Positions 33,608 to 43,559 are shown, counted from the first letter of the stretch. The stretch: 64,000 bases of DNA from Marivita sp041725935 (GCA_041725935.1 JBGRQD010000002.1:124001-188000); one strand, 5' to 3'. Numbers and translations: made by a program. The notes: a model not told the origin generated them from the sequence alone.

Positions 33608-35971
33608 TCAGAACGGCACGTCATCGGCGGCACAGATGAACCGCGCGACCACTTTCTTGGTGCCCGCCTTGTCGAACTCGATCTCGAGCTTGTCACCCTC
33701 GATCCCCATCACCGCGCCATAGCCGAATTTCTGGTGAAATACCCGTTCGCCCAGCGCGTAGGAGCTGATCGCGGTGGCGTCGATCACCGTGTTGCGCGCC
33801 TCCGAGGGCTGGCTGATCGGGCGCTGTTGCGACCGCGCCTGAAGCCGCCGCCAGCCGGGTGAATTGTAGACATTCGCATCCGCCGCCTTCTGGTGCAGGT
33901 CGGACCCGGCCATCATCCGTGTCGCAGGCGACGCCATGCCAGCAGCACCGTAGCCGCCGCCATAGAGCCCCGGCGGGGTCAGCACGTCGACATGCTCTTC
34001 GGGCAACTCGTCGATGAAACGCGAGGGCAGCGCGGATTGCCACTGGCCAAACACCCGGCGGTTGGCCGCAAAGGAGATCGTGCAGACCTCCTCGGCCCGC
34101 GTGATGCCGACATAGGCAAGGCGGCGTTCCTCTTCCAACCCCTTGAGGCCCGACTCATCCATGGAGCGTTGCGACGGGAAAAGACCGTCCTCCCAGCCCG
34201 GCAGGAACACGGCGGGAAATTCGAGCCCCTTGGCGGCGTGCAGCGTCATGATCGACACTTTCTCGCCGTCGCCGCCTTTGTCATTGTCCATGATCAGGCT
34301 GACGTGCTCTAGAAATCCTTGCAGGTTCTCGAATTCCTCCAGCGCCTTGACCAGTTCCTTGAGGTTCTCCAGTCGCCCCGGTGCCTCGGGCGTCTTGTCG
34401 TTCTGCCACATGCCGGTATAGCCGCTCTCGTCTAGGACGATGCCCGCGAGTTCGGAATGGTCGGTGTCCTGTGCCATGCGGCCCCAGCGGTCCAGATCGC
34501 GCACAAGCTGGCCCAGTTCTGACCCGCCCTTGCCCTTGATCAGCCCCTGTTCCACGGCCAGTCGCGCGCCTTCGACAAGGCTCACACCGTTTGCGCGGGC
34601 GACGGTCTGGACGGTCTGCTGTGCCTTGTCGCCCAAGCCCCGCTTGGGGGTATTGACGATCCGTTCGAACGCCAGATCGTCGTCCGGGCTGGTGACGACG
34701 CGGAAATAGGCCATCGCGTCCCTGATCTCCATCCGTTCGTAAAAGCGCGGGCCGCCGATCACGCGGTACGGCAAACCGATTGTCAGGAAGCGGTCCTCGA
34801 ACGCGCGCATCTGGTGCGACGCGCGGACAAGAATGGCCATCTCGTCCAGAGACACGGGCCGCATCCCGCGCGTGCCAGATTGCATCGCCTCGACCTCTTC
34901 ACCGATCCAGCGGGCCTCTTCCTCGCCGTCCCAATGGCCGATCAGGCGGAGTTTCTCGCCCTCCTGCGCATCCGTCCAGAGCGTCTTGCCCAGCCGCCCC
35001 TGATTACCCGCGATCACGCCCGACGCCGCCGCCAGAATGTGCGGCGTGGAGCGGTAATTCTGTTCGAGCCGCACCACATGCGCGCCTTCGAAATCCTTCT
35101 CGAATCGCAGGATGTTGCCCACTTCGGCCCCGCGCCAGCCATAGATCGACTGGTCGTCATCGCCCACGCAGCAGATGTTCTTGTGGGCGCTGGCCAAGAG
35201 CCGCAGCCACAGGTACTGCGCGACGTTCGTATCCTGATACTCGTCCACAAGGATGTATTTGAACCAGCGCTGATACTGGCTCAGCACATCGGGATGCGCC
35301 TGAAAGATCGTGACGACATGCAGCAACAGGTCGCCGAAATCGACCGCGTTCAGTTCCTTGAGCCGCGCCTGATAAAGCGCGTAGAGCTTTGGTCCCTGAT
35401 GGTTATACGCACCTGCATCGGCGGCGGGCACCTTGTCGGGGGTGATCGCGCGGTTCTTCCAGCCGTCGATGATGCCCGCCAGTTGCCGCGCGGGCCAGCG
35501 TTTGTCGTCGATGCCCGCAGCCTGCACCAGTTGCTTGAGCAGGCGCAGCTGGTCGTCTGTGTCCAGAATCGTGAAGTTCGATTTCAGCCCCGCCAGTTCG
35601 GCATGGCGGCGCAGCAGTTTCACGCAGATCGAATGGAAGGTGCCGAGCCACGGCATCCCTTCGACCGTCTGGCCGAGCAAACGCCCGACCCTGTCCTTCA
35701 TCTCGCGCGCGGCCTTGTTGGTGAAGGTCACGGCAAGGATTTCATTCGGCCGCGCCCGCCCGGTGTTCAGCAAATGCACGATCCGCGTGGTCAGCGCCTT
35801 GGTTTTGCCGGTGCCGGCCCCGGCCAGCATCAGGACCGGGCCATCCATCGTCTCGACCGCCTGGCGCTGCGCCGGGTTGAGATCATCCAGATAGGGCTGC
35901 GGGCGCGCGGCCATCGCGCGGGCGGACAGCGAGGCGTTTTCGAACGCCTCCATTTCATCGAAACTGCTCAT
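33608..35971 (-). CDS. uvrD: ATP-dependent DNA helicase UvrD/PcrA
   Basis: SF1A 3'-5' helicase for mismatch/excision repair and clearing of protein roadblocks. It has 787 residues and all helicase motifs: AGAGTGKTKAL (I), FTNKAAREMKDR (Ia), ILVDEYQDTN (II), GDDDQSIYGWRGA (III), LEQNYRST (IV), IMTLHAAKGLEF (V) and RLAYVGITRA (VI). The C-terminal Tudor-like RNA-polymerase-binding segment (FGYGAVMGIEGDKLEIEFD) is present. The ATG at 35971 (MSSFDEMEAFE) is preferred to a TTG three codons upstream. Confidence 0.96.
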   Translation of the reverse strand: MSSFDEMEAFENASLSARAMAARPQPYLDDLNPAQRQAVETMDGPVLMLAGAGTGKTKALTTRIVHLLNTGRARPNEILAVTFTNKAAREMKDRVGRLLGQTVEGMPWLGTFHSICVKLLRRHAELAGLKSNFTILDTDDQLRLLKQLVQAAGIDDKRWPARQLAGIIDGWKNRAITPDKVPAADAGAYNHQGPKLYALYQARLKELNAVDFGDLLLHVVTIFQAHPDVLSQYQRWFKYILVDEYQDTNVAQYLWLRLLASAHKNICCVGDDDQSIYGWRGAEVGNILRFEKDFEGAHVVRLEQNYRSTPHILAAASGVIAGNQGRLGKTLWTDAQEGEKLRLIGHWDGEEEARWIGEEVEAMQSGTRGMRPVSLDEMAILVRASHQMRAFEDRFLTIGLPYRVIGGPRFYERMEIRDAMAYFRVVTSPDDDLAFERIVNTPKRGLGDKAQQTVQTVARANGVSLVEGARLAVEQGLIKGKGGSELGQLVRDLDRWGRMAQDTDHSELAGIVLDESGYTGMWQNDKTPEAPGRLENLKELVKALEEFENLQGFLEHVSLIMDNDKGGDGEKVSIMTLHAAKGLEFPAVFLPGWEDGLFPSQRSMDESGLKGLEEERRLAYVGITRAEEVCTISFAANRRVFGQWQSALPSRFIDELPEEHVDVLTPPGLYGGGYGAAGMASPATRMMAGSDLHQKAADANVYNSPGWRRLQARSQQRPISQPSEARNTVIDATAISSYALGERVFHQKFGYGAVMGIEGDKLEIEFDKAGTKKVVARFICAADDVPF

Positions 35972-36091
35972 GGGGGCCAAGATAGCGCCGGTGACGCCAG
36001 AGATAAAGATGTTCCGATAATGTTCGCTTGCCTAGGGGCCGATTTTCCTTGATGGAAAGTGTCGGATTTTTCGAAAAATCGAGCCCGGTCT

Positions 36092-36649
36092 TCAGCGAAT
36101 GGCCCCCCGGTTATGCGGCGTGTAAGGCTTGATCGAACCGTTGGCCCGCGGAAAGGCGAAGACGTCGGTGATGGTGGCGATCCGGCCCGAGACCGGGACC
36201 GGCGCGATCAGTTCCCATTGCGGCACCATGCCCGATCCGGGCTGGTAGAATTGGGTGACCGGGGTCATGGACCGCTCGTAGACATCCCGGTGGTCACTAT
36301 AGGCCTGTCGTGCGGCCACCATCTGCGCCTGCCCAGCGTCATCAAAGACCTTGCCATCGGGAAAGGCGCAATTGAGCCGGAATTCCACTTCCTCGGCGGT
36401 CGGCAGACGCTCGAGCGCGTAGATATGCGCCATCTGGCGCAGTTCGTGGGGGCGCAGACCCAACAGGCGTTCGACCTCATGCGCCACCTTGCCGTAGAGG
36501 TATTTCTCCTGCGTCACGTAACCCTTCGCGCTGCCATAGGTCTGCACCGCGCGATCGGAGGTCGGGCTGACGACCTTGACCAGCCGGTTCGGTCCGTCCA
36601 GCGTCCAATGCTTCATCGATCCGTGCTTGATCAGGTCACCAACGTTCAT
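36092..36649 (-). CDS. Conserved hypothetical protein
   Basis: A 185-residue protein, not recognised. The start MNVGDLIKHGSMKHWTLD is supported by GGAG six bases upstream. It has a basic N-terminal part (GSAKGYVTQEKYLYGKVAHEVERLLGLRPHEL would be helical) and a C-terminal Pro/Gly part with FYQPGSGMVPQWELIAPVPVSG. No signal peptide or membrane helix is visible. Codon use resembles the surrounding core genes. It lies divergent to lldD, separated by 138 bp, and downstream of uvrD on the same strand. Confidence 0.7.
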   Translation of the reverse strand: MNVGDLIKHGSMKHWTLDGPNRLVKVVSPTSDRAVQTYGSAKGYVTQEKYLYGKVAHEVERLLGLRPHELRQMAHIYALERLPTAEEVEFRLNCAFPDGKVFDDAGQAQMVAARQAYSDHRDVYERSMTPVTQFYQPGSGMVPQWELIAPVPVSGRIATITDVFAFPRANGSIKPYTPHNRGAIR

Positions 36650-36787
36650 GTGAAACTCCATCCTGTTGCAAATTTGATGTTCAAAAAACGATCGAGAGAA
36701 TGGCATCAGGCTACCGCGCAAGACACCACCCGGCAAGTGCACGAGGCTTCTGGACAATCCCCGACTTCTGTCCACAAATGCGCCTCT

Positions 36788-37939
36788 ATGGATCACCACG
36801 CAAAATACCCCGCCATCCAGGATCTGAAAGCGCGCGCAGAGCGGCGCATTCCGAAATTCGTCTGGGAATATCTCGATTCTGCCACCGGCAAGGAAGCCAC
36901 CTTGCGGCGCAACCGCGCGGCACTGGACCGGGTGCTGTTCACCCCGTCCATCCTGCATGGCGAATTGCCGGTGGACCTGAGCACGACGCTCTGCGGCAAA
37001 GACTATTCCTTGCCCGTCGGCATCAGCCCTGTTGGCATGTCCGGTTTGATCTGGCCCGATGCGGAACGCAAACTGGCGCGCGCGGCCACCAAGGCGGGCA
37101 TTCCCTACAGCATCTCAACCGTGGCAACCCGCACCCCTGAAGAGGTGGCACCGCGTCTGGACGGCAATGGCTGGTTCCAGATGTATCCACCCCGCGACGA
37201 GGGCATCCGCACCGACATGCTCAAACGCGCCAAGGATGCTGGGTTCACCACGCTGATCCTGACCGTTGACGTGCCTGTACCGTCGCGCCGCGAACGGCAG
37301 GTGCGGTCGGGCCTGACCACGCCGCCGAAACTGACGCCGCGCCTGCTGGCGCAGATCGCCATGTGTCCGACATGGGCGCGGATGACCGCCAGCATGGGCG
37401 CGATGCCGCGCATGAAGCTGATCGACGACTACGCGGGCAAGGTGACAGGCCTCAGTTCGACGCAACATGCGGGCTACATGCTGCGCACCTCGCCGGATTG
37501 GGAGTACGTGACGTGGCTGCGCGATGCATGGGACGGCGTGTTTTTCGTCAAGGGTGTGATGAATGCCGATGACGCACCGCGCTTGGAACAGGCCGGGGTC
37601 GACGGGATCTGGCTGTCCAACCATGCCGGGCGCCAGTTCGATGCCTCGCCCGCCCCGATCGAGGCGCTGCCCGCGATGCGCGAGGCCACCAAGCTGCCGC
37701 TGATCCTCGACAGCGGTGTCGAAGGCGGGCTGGACGTGCTGCGCGCGATTGCGCTGGGGGCGGATTTCGTCATGCTGGGCCGCGCTTGGCACTATGCGCT
37801 TGGCGCGCTCGATACCGACGGACCGGCGCATCTGGTCGAAATCCTGCAAAAGGACATGGCCGCAAATATGGGCCAGCTTGGCGTCACAAAACCCACTGAA
37901 CTGCGCGGCAAGGCATGGTTCGACGGGCTGACCGGCTGA
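36788..37939 (+). CDS. lldD: FMN-dependent L-lactate dehydrogenase / alpha-hydroxy-acid oxidase
   Basis: A 383-residue FMN TIM-barrel enzyme oxidising L-lactate or a related 2-hydroxy acid at the inner face of the membrane. The active-site motif SNHAGRQFDASPAPIEALP contains the catalytic His and the substrate-binding Arg. PVGISPVGMSGLIWPDAERKLARAA is the FMN-binding N-terminal region. The start MDHHAKYPAIQDLKARAERR is typical of LldD-like proteins. It lies 81 bp upstream of pyc, so lactate-derived pyruvate could feed carboxylation to oxaloacetate; a shared transcript is possible. Confidence 0.9.
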   Translation: MDHHAKYPAIQDLKARAERRIPKFVWEYLDSATGKEATLRRNRAALDRVLFTPSILHGELPVDLSTTLCGKDYSLPVGISPVGMSGLIWPDAERKLARAATKAGIPYSISTVATRTPEEVAPRLDGNGWFQMYPPRDEGIRTDMLKRAKDAGFTTLILTVDVPVPSRRERQVRSGLTTPPKLTPRLLAQIAMCPTWARMTASMGAMPRMKLIDDYAGKVTGLSSTQHAGYMLRTSPDWEYVTWLRDAWDGVFFVKGVMNADDAPRLEQAGVDGIWLSNHAGRQFDASPAPIEALPAMREATKLPLILDSGVEGGLDVLRAIALGADFVMLGRAWHYALGALDTDGPAHLVEILQKDMAANMGQLGVTKPTELRGKAWFDGLTG

Positions 37940-38020
37940 CCTGCGCCCTTGACCTGCTGTTGAGACTGACGCGACATTTAACTAATCAAAGCCCAATTTT
38001 CATCCGCAAGGATCACTGCC

Positions 38021-41000
38021 ATGCCAGACTTCAAGAAAATCCTCGTCGCCAACAGGGGCGAAATCGCAATCCGGATCATGCGGGCCGCCAACGAAATGGG
38101 CAAGAAGACGGTCGCCGTCTATGCCGAGGAAGACAAGCTGGGCCTGCACCGGTTCAAGGCCGACGAGGCCTACCGGATCGGCGAAAACCTTGGCCCGGTC
38201 GCGGCCTATCTGAGCATTGACGAGATCATCCGCGTGGCCAAAGGCTCGGGCGCGGATGCGATCCATCCGGGCTATGGCCTCCTGTCGGAAAACCCCGATT
38301 TGGTGGACGCCTGCGTTGCCAACGGCATCACCTTTATCGGACCGCGCGCCGAGACCATGCGCGCCTTGGGTGACAAGGCCAGCGCGCGGCGTGTGGCCGT
38401 CGAAGCGGGCGTTCCGGTGATCCCGGCGACCGAGGTTCTGGGTGACGATTGGGACGCCATCAAGGCAGAGGCCGAAGAGATCGGCTTTCCGCTGATGCTC
38501 AAGGCAAGCTGGGGGGGCGGCGGTCGGGGCATGCGCCCTGTCAACAACGCGAAAGAGCTCAAGGAAAAGGTGCTCGAAGGTCGCCGCGAGGCAGAGGCCG
38601 CCTTTGGCAACGGCGAAGGCTATCTGGAGAAGATGATCATCCGCGCCCGCCATGTTGAGGTACAGATCCTTGGCGACAAGCAGGGCCACATCTACCACCT
38701 CTACGAACGCGATTGTTCCGTCCAGCGCCGCAACCAGAAGGTCGTGGAGCGCGCCCCTGCCCCGTACCTGTCCGAGGCGCAGCGCGAAGAACTGTGTGAA
38801 TTGGGCCGAAAGATTTGCGCGCATGTGAATTACGAATGCGCGGGCACGGTCGAATTCCTGATGGATATGGATGACGGCAAATTCTACTTCATCGAGGTGA
38901 ACCCCCGCGTGCAGGTTGAACACACCGTCACCGAGGAAGTGACCGGCATCGACATCGTGCAGGCGCAGATCATGATTGCCGAGGGCAAGTCGCTGTCCGA
39001 GGCGACGGGCAAGGCGTCGCAATACGACATCCGGCTCAACGGCCACGCGCTCCAGACCCGTGTGACCACCGAGGATCCGCAGAACAACTTTATCCCGGAC
39101 TATGGCCGCATCACCGCCTATCGCTCGGCCACCGGCATGGGCATCCGTCTGGATGGCGGCACGGCTTATGCGGGCGGCGTGATCACGCGGTACTACGACT
39201 CGCTTCTGACCAAGGTGACGGCCTGGGCACCGACTCCGGAAAAGGCCATCGCCCGCATGGACCGTGCGCTACGCGAATTCCGGGTGCGCGGTGTGTCCAC
39301 AAATATCGCGTTTGTGGAAAACCTGCTCAAACATCCGACATTCCTGAACAACCAGTACACCACCAAGTTCATCGACGAGACACCGGAGCTCTTCCAGTTC
39401 AAGAAACGCCGCGACCGGGGCACCAAGGTGCTCACCTATATCGCGGACATCACCGTGAACGGGCACCCCGAGGTTGCGGGTCGTGCGATGCCACATCCCG
39501 ATCTGAAACCGGCCAAAGCGCCGAAATCGCGGGTAGAGACACCGCCCGCGGGCACCAAGACGCTGCTGGACGAAAAGGGCCCGCAGGCGGTGGCGGATTG
39601 GCTGGCGGCACAGACAGAAGTGCTGATCACCGACACCACGATGCGCGACGGGCACCAGTCGCTGCTGGCGACGCGGATGCGGTCGATCGACATGATCACC
39701 GTGGCGCCAGCCTATGCCGCCAACCTGCCGCAGCTGTTCAGTGTGGAATGCTGGGGCGGTGCCACCTTTGACGTGGCCTATCGCTTCCTGCAGGAATGCC
39801 CGTGGCAGCGCCTGCGCGACCTGCGGGCGCGGATGCCCAACATCATGACGCAGATGCTGCTGCGCGGGGCCAATGGCGTCGGCTACACCAATTACCCCGA
39901 CAACGTTGTGCAGTTCTTTGTCAAACAGGCCGCCGAGACCGGTGTCGACGTGTTCCGCGTGTTCGACAGCCTCAACTGGGTCGAGAACATGCGCGTGGCG
40001 ATGGATGCGGTGCTGGACACGAACAAGGTGCTGGAAGGCACGATCTGCTACACCGGCGACCTGAACGATCCGGCGCGGTCCAAGTATGACCTGAAATACT
40101 ATGTCTCGATGGGCAAAGAGTTGAAGGCGGCAGGCTCGCATATCCTCGGGCTGAAAGACATGGCCGGGCTGATGAAACCCGCTGCCGCCGGGCCGCTGAT
40201 CAAGGCGCTCAAGGAAGAGGTGGGCCTGCCCGTCCATTTCCACACCCATGACACGTCCGGTGCCGGCATCGCCACGATCATGGCGGCGGCGGCTGCGGGT
40301 GTGGACGCGGTGGACGCGGCGATGGATGCGCTGTCGGGCAACACGTCCCAGCCGACGCTGGGATCGGTGGTCGAGGCGCTGCGCCACACCGAACGCGAGA
40401 CCGGGCTGGACATCAGCGCGATCCGCGAGATCTCCAACTACTGGGAAGCGGTGCGCGGGCAATACGCGGCGTTCGAGACCGGCCAGCAGGCGCCCGCCTC
40501 CGAAGTCTACCTGCACGAAATGCCCGGCGGGCAGTTCACCAACCTCAAGGCGCAGGCGCGGTCACTGGGACTGGAAGAACGCTGGCACGAGGTGGCGCAG
40601 ACCTATGCCGACGTGAACCAGATGTTCGGCGATATCGTCAAGGTCACGCCCTCCTCCAAGGTGGTGGGGGACATGGCGCTGATGATGGTGTCGCAGGGCC
40701 TGACCCGCGCGGATGTGGAGAACCCCGAAACCGATCTGTCCTTCCCCGAGTCGGTGGTGGACATGATGCGCGGCAATCTGGGCCAGCCTCCGGGCGGGTG
40801 GCCCTCGGCGATCCAGAAGAAGATCCTCAAGGGCGAGACAGCCTTTACCGACCGGCCCGGCAAACACGCCGCCCCCGTCGATATCGAGGAGACCCGCGCC
40901 AAGGTCATCAAGGAGCTTGAGGGCAAGGCAATCGACGACGAGGATCTGGCCGGATATCTCATGTATCCCAAGGTTTTCCTCGATTACGCCGGCCGCCATC

Positions 41001-41464
41001 GGACCTATGGCCCGGTGCGGGTGCTGCCCACGAAAACGTTCTTCTACGGCATGGAACAGGGCGACCAGATCAGCGCCGAGATCGACCCCGGCAAGACGCT
41101 CGAGATCCGCCTGATCGCGGTGGGCGACACGCAGGACGATGGCGAGGTGCGGGTGTTCTTTGAACTCAACGGCCAGCCGCGCACGATCCGCGTACCCGAC
41201 CGCAAGGCCAAGGCCACCACGGCGGCGCGGCCCAAGGCGGAAGTCGCCAACCCCAACCACATCGGCGCGCCGATGCCGGGGGTCGTGGCCTCGGTCGTGG
41301 TGACGGCGGGCGCGAGGATCAAGGAGGGCGACCTGCTGCTGACCATCGAGGCGATGAAGATGGAAACCGGCCTGCATGCCGAACGCGATGCGGTGGTGAA
41401 GGCGGTACACGTGCAGGCGGCCGCGCAGATCGATGCGAAGGATTTGTTGATCGAGTTGGAGTGA
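38021..41464 (+). CDS. pyc: Pyruvate carboxylase
   Basis: A 1147-residue biotin enzyme making oxaloacetate from pyruvate, bicarbonate and ATP (anaplerosis). Domains in order: biotin carboxylase (1 to about 450; KKILVANRGEIAIRIMRAA and MLKASWGGGGRGMR), carboxyltransferase (about 530-810; TDTTMRDGHQSLLATRMR), the PC allosteric/linker region, and a C-terminal biotinyl domain with the biotin Lys in TIEAMKMETGLHAERD. All are in one chain, as in alpha4 PYC. AAGGA precedes the ATG. Confidence 0.98.
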   Translation: MPDFKKILVANRGEIAIRIMRAANEMGKKTVAVYAEEDKLGLHRFKADEAYRIGENLGPVAAYLSIDEIIRVAKGSGADAIHPGYGLLSENPDLVDACVANGITFIGPRAETMRALGDKASARRVAVEAGVPVIPATEVLGDDWDAIKAEAEEIGFPLMLKASWGGGGRGMRPVNNAKELKEKVLEGRREAEAAFGNGEGYLEKMIIRARHVEVQILGDKQGHIYHLYERDCSVQRRNQKVVERAPAPYLSEAQREELCELGRKICAHVNYECAGTVEFLMDMDDGKFYFIEVNPRVQVEHTVTEEVTGIDIVQAQIMIAEGKSLSEATGKASQYDIRLNGHALQTRVTTEDPQNNFIPDYGRITAYRSATGMGIRLDGGTAYAGGVITRYYDSLLTKVTAWAPTPEKAIARMDRALREFRVRGVSTNIAFVENLLKHPTFLNNQYTTKFIDETPELFQFKKRRDRGTKVLTYIADITVNGHPEVAGRAMPHPDLKPAKAPKSRVETPPAGTKTLLDEKGPQAVADWLAAQTEVLITDTTMRDGHQSLLATRMRSIDMITVAPAYAANLPQLFSVECWGGATFDVAYRFLQECPWQRLRDLRARMPNIMTQMLLRGANGVGYTNYPDNVVQFFVKQAAETGVDVFRVFDSLNWVENMRVAMDAVLDTNKVLEGTICYTGDLNDPARSKYDLKYYVSMGKELKAAGSHILGLKDMAGLMKPAAAGPLIKALKEEVGLPVHFHTHDTSGAGIATIMAAAAAGVDAVDAAMDALSGNTSQPTLGSVVEALRHTERETGLDISAIREISNYWEAVRGQYAAFETGQQAPASEVYLHEMPGGQFTNLKAQARSLGLEERWHEVAQTYADVNQMFGDIVKVTPSSKVVGDMALMMVSQGLTRADVENPETDLSFPESVVDMMRGNLGQPPGGWPSAIQKKILKGETAFTDRPGKHAAPVDIEETRAKVIKELEGKAIDDEDLAGYLMYPKVFLDYAGRHRTYGPVRVLPTKTFFYGMEQGDQISAEIDPGKTLEIRLIAVGDTQDDGEVRVFFELNGQPRTIRVPDRKAKATTAARPKAEVANPNHIGAPMPGVVASVVVTAGARIKEGDLLLTIEAMKMETGLHAERDAVVKAVHVQAAAQIDAKDLLIELE

Positions 41465-41525
41465 AGGGGTTGGGTGTGGTGGGCCTTTGGGCCTGCCATT
41501 TAACAAAAAGCACAAGCCTTTAGTT

Positions 41526-43079
41526 TTAGCCCAGTGGGTTTGTGCCATATGTGCTTACGCACCAATCAGCAAACTCTTTAGCCAAAGGAAATTGGATACG
41601 ACTTTTAATGCTACGAATCCAATAAATGTATTCGTCTTTGGGCAAACAACTTGCCCCAAAAATAAAACTTGGCTGCGCCCAAGGTTGTATTTCCTGTATT
41701 CGGGCTTTTTTCATACGGAAGTAATTCACATCATTACCTCTCCAACGGAGCAGATGGAGCTGCCTTAGGTCTAGAATCCCAGTTAGAGCATCTAAGCGTC
41801 GCAATTGAGCTGGATTAAAGTTAACAACCTTTCGAACTCCTAACTCTAGAAACCAAGCACGAGCGCAATCTAGAGGCTGCATCCTATCCGAAAGAAGAAG
41901 AAGAGTGATCTCTTCTTCCATCCCCTCAAAGCCACTAATGTCAGAACTCACGAATTCCTCGATAAGAAGGCAAACATCTTTAGCAAAGGGCACAAGCTCA
42001 GACAAATTTGATCTAATATAGTTTGCGACATCGGAACTCTTGACCAAACGCATCGCGTGTAAAACAATGCGGATTTGACCCATGTCCCAGAATGGTTCGC
42101 CCAACAATTCTTCTAGCTCTTTGGAAAGATCTTTAAGCATCAGCGCATCTAGCGCTTCTTGGTCCAATTCGTCCTGTTGATACGCAGCCCAGAAAAGCTT
42201 TTCGGTCGCAAAATCTTCCTTTGATTCGTCATCACCTACTTCGGGATTAGAAATTGACGCTAAAAAATCGTCCCATTCCAGAATTCGCGTTTTTTGGATA
42301 TTCAGTGAGAGACCTTCGTTCGCCGACAAATGTTGAGCTAGATGTCCTAGAACTGCATACGCGTCCTGACCCTTCTTAACAAAAATCACCATATCATCAA
42401 CATAGCGAGTGTGCTCATAATCAGCAGAGATCAGCGCCATATCTGTGTCGTTTAGCGCAGCTTCCGCTAAAAGCCTTGAAGCGTTACTTCCAACTGGCAA
42501 ACCAAAAGATTGCCCACTGCGCCAATCAGAAATAAACTGCTCTATTTTTTTGACTGCTTTTGTGTTACCAGAAAGACTGTCCAAAATATTTTCAAGTCTA
42601 TGACGGTAAATTCTTGAATAATAGTCAGAAATGTCAGTTCGGATAACATGACTGTAATCCGTTGAAAACACTTTAGACTTTATCACACCAGGCCAGTTCC
42701 GATAATTTCTATCAGGCACAAAAAGGTCAGCCTCAAGCCCAGGAATTTTCCTATATGAGAAGGCCCTATTTTCCTCTCTCGGGTCTCGCCCCAACTCTAC
42801 CGCATCAAATATCTTCAAAACCAGAGCGGTATAGATGATTGTATCGCTGATAAATGGCTGATGAGCGGTTCTAAACCCATATTTAGACTTTGGAACCAAT
42901 GACTCGACTAAGCTCATTGGGCGATAATGATTTAGCTCAGTGTTTTCTAATTCGGCAACAACTTTGCCTTTTTCCGACGCCAAAAATTTAAGCTCAAAAG
43001 GGAATGGAAATATATCAGTATCACCGAAGGTGACAACGTGATCTACAGCACACTCAAACAATTTTTTATCAAGCTTCAT
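41526..43079 (-). CDS. Stand-alone reverse transcriptase (defence-type / UG-Abi-like)
   Basis: A 517-residue RNA-directed DNA polymerase. The N-terminal part includes FGDTDIFPFPFE and LVPKSKYGFRTAHQP (fingers). Motif A is VIRTDISDYYSRIYRHRL (Asp about 149), motif B is FGLPVGSNASRLLAEAALN and the catalytic motif C is RYVDD (YVDD at 226-229); GLSLNIQKTRIL is motif D. After about residue 271 a C-terminal region of about 245 residues is predicted helical with no recognised domain; helical repeats of this kind occur in UG/Abi defence RTs. No maturase, endonuclease or group II intron structure is visible. The gene is far AT-richer than its neighbours, indicating horizontal acquisition. The start MKLDKKLFECAVDHV is preferred; upstream ATG and TTG alternatives (up to 43136) exist. 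Confidence 0.88.
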   Translation of the reverse strand: MKLDKKLFECAVDHVVTFGDTDIFPFPFELKFLASEKGKVVAELENTELNHYRPMSLVESLVPKSKYGFRTAHQPFISDTIIYTALVLKIFDAVELGRDPREENRAFSYRKIPGLEADLFVPDRNYRNWPGVIKSKVFSTDYSHVIRTDISDYYSRIYRHRLENILDSLSGNTKAVKKIEQFISDWRSGQSFGLPVGSNASRLLAEAALNDTDMALISADYEHTRYVDDMVIFVKKGQDAYAVLGHLAQHLSANEGLSLNIQKTRILEWDDFLASISNPEVGDDESKEDFATEKLFWAAYQQDELDQEALDALMLKDLSKELEELLGEPFWDMGQIRIVLHAMRLVKSSDVANYIRSNLSELVPFAKDVCLLIEEFVSSDISGFEGMEEEITLLLLSDRMQPLDCARAWFLELGVRKVVNFNPAQLRRLDALTGILDLRQLHLLRWRGNDVNYFRMKKARIQEIQPWAQPSFIFGASCLPKDEYIYWIRSIKSRIQFPLAKEFADWCVSTYGTNPLG

Positions 43080-43211
43080 TCCAACCAGCCACAAAAATAC
43101 TCCCCCTGAGGTTGCACACATTTTGTGTTCGAGCAACAGGAAAAGCCGATCTACTACTTGGATGTAATGAGGAAAGTAATCTTTTTTAACGACTTCAACT
43201 CAAAAAGCCCC
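43080..43211 (-). other. Short AT-rich leader upstream of the reverse transcriptase
   Basis: 132 bp with the same low GC as the RT gene. It begins (minus strand) with GGGGGCTTTTTGAG and contains a T/A-rich stretch, GTTAAAAAAGATTAC. Several DRT systems encode a template ncRNA next to the RT; nothing conserved enough to name is visible here. Confidence 0.35.
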
Positions 43212-43436
43212 CTAACCCTTCCAAACCTCCGGCGTCACGTAGACCATCCCCTCGTCCAGGCTGATCATGACCTCGCCGTCCCGGATGTTGACCTGCATCT
43301 TCATCGCGCGGCTGGCCAGCGTCGTGGTCTCGGGTTCGGGCAGGCCCAGCACCGTCTGGTTATCAAACCGGATGGTGCTGTTCTTGGCCTCACCAACCCC
43401 CCAAATTTTCCTCTTGCACCCTGCCCCGACACACAC
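43212..43436 (-). CDS. Small hypothetical protein
   Basis: A frame of up to 74 residues with GC-rich, core-like codon use, ending KMQVNIRDGEVMISLDEGMVYVTPEVWKG. The only start giving the full frame is GTG at 43436; no good Shine-Dalgarno is seen, so the true start is uncertain and the gene may be shorter or a remnant. It sits between the RT gene and the tRNA-Gly pair. Not recognised. Confidence 0.45.
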   Translation of the reverse strand: MCVGAGCKRKIWGVGEAKNSTIRFDNQTVLGLPEPETTTLASRAMKMQVNIRDGEVMISLDEGMVYVTPEVWKG

Positions 43437-43463
43437 TAAATCCGCTCGTACCAGATTGGCAGC

Positions 43464-43538
43464 GCGGGCGTAGCTCAGGGGTAGAGCATAACCTTGCCAA
43501 GGTTAGGGTCGGGCGTTCGAATCGCCTCGCCCGCTCCA
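43464..43538 (+). tRNA. tRNA-Gly (anticodon GCC), copy 1
   Basis: Complete cloverleaf: acceptor GCGGGCG with CGCCCGC, D-arm GTAGCTCAGGGGTAGAGC, anticodon loop TTGCCAA (GCC), T-arm GGGCGTTCGAATCGCC, and an encoded CCA end. Confidence 0.97.
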
Positions 43539-43559
43539 ATCCGGTACGACGATGGCAGC

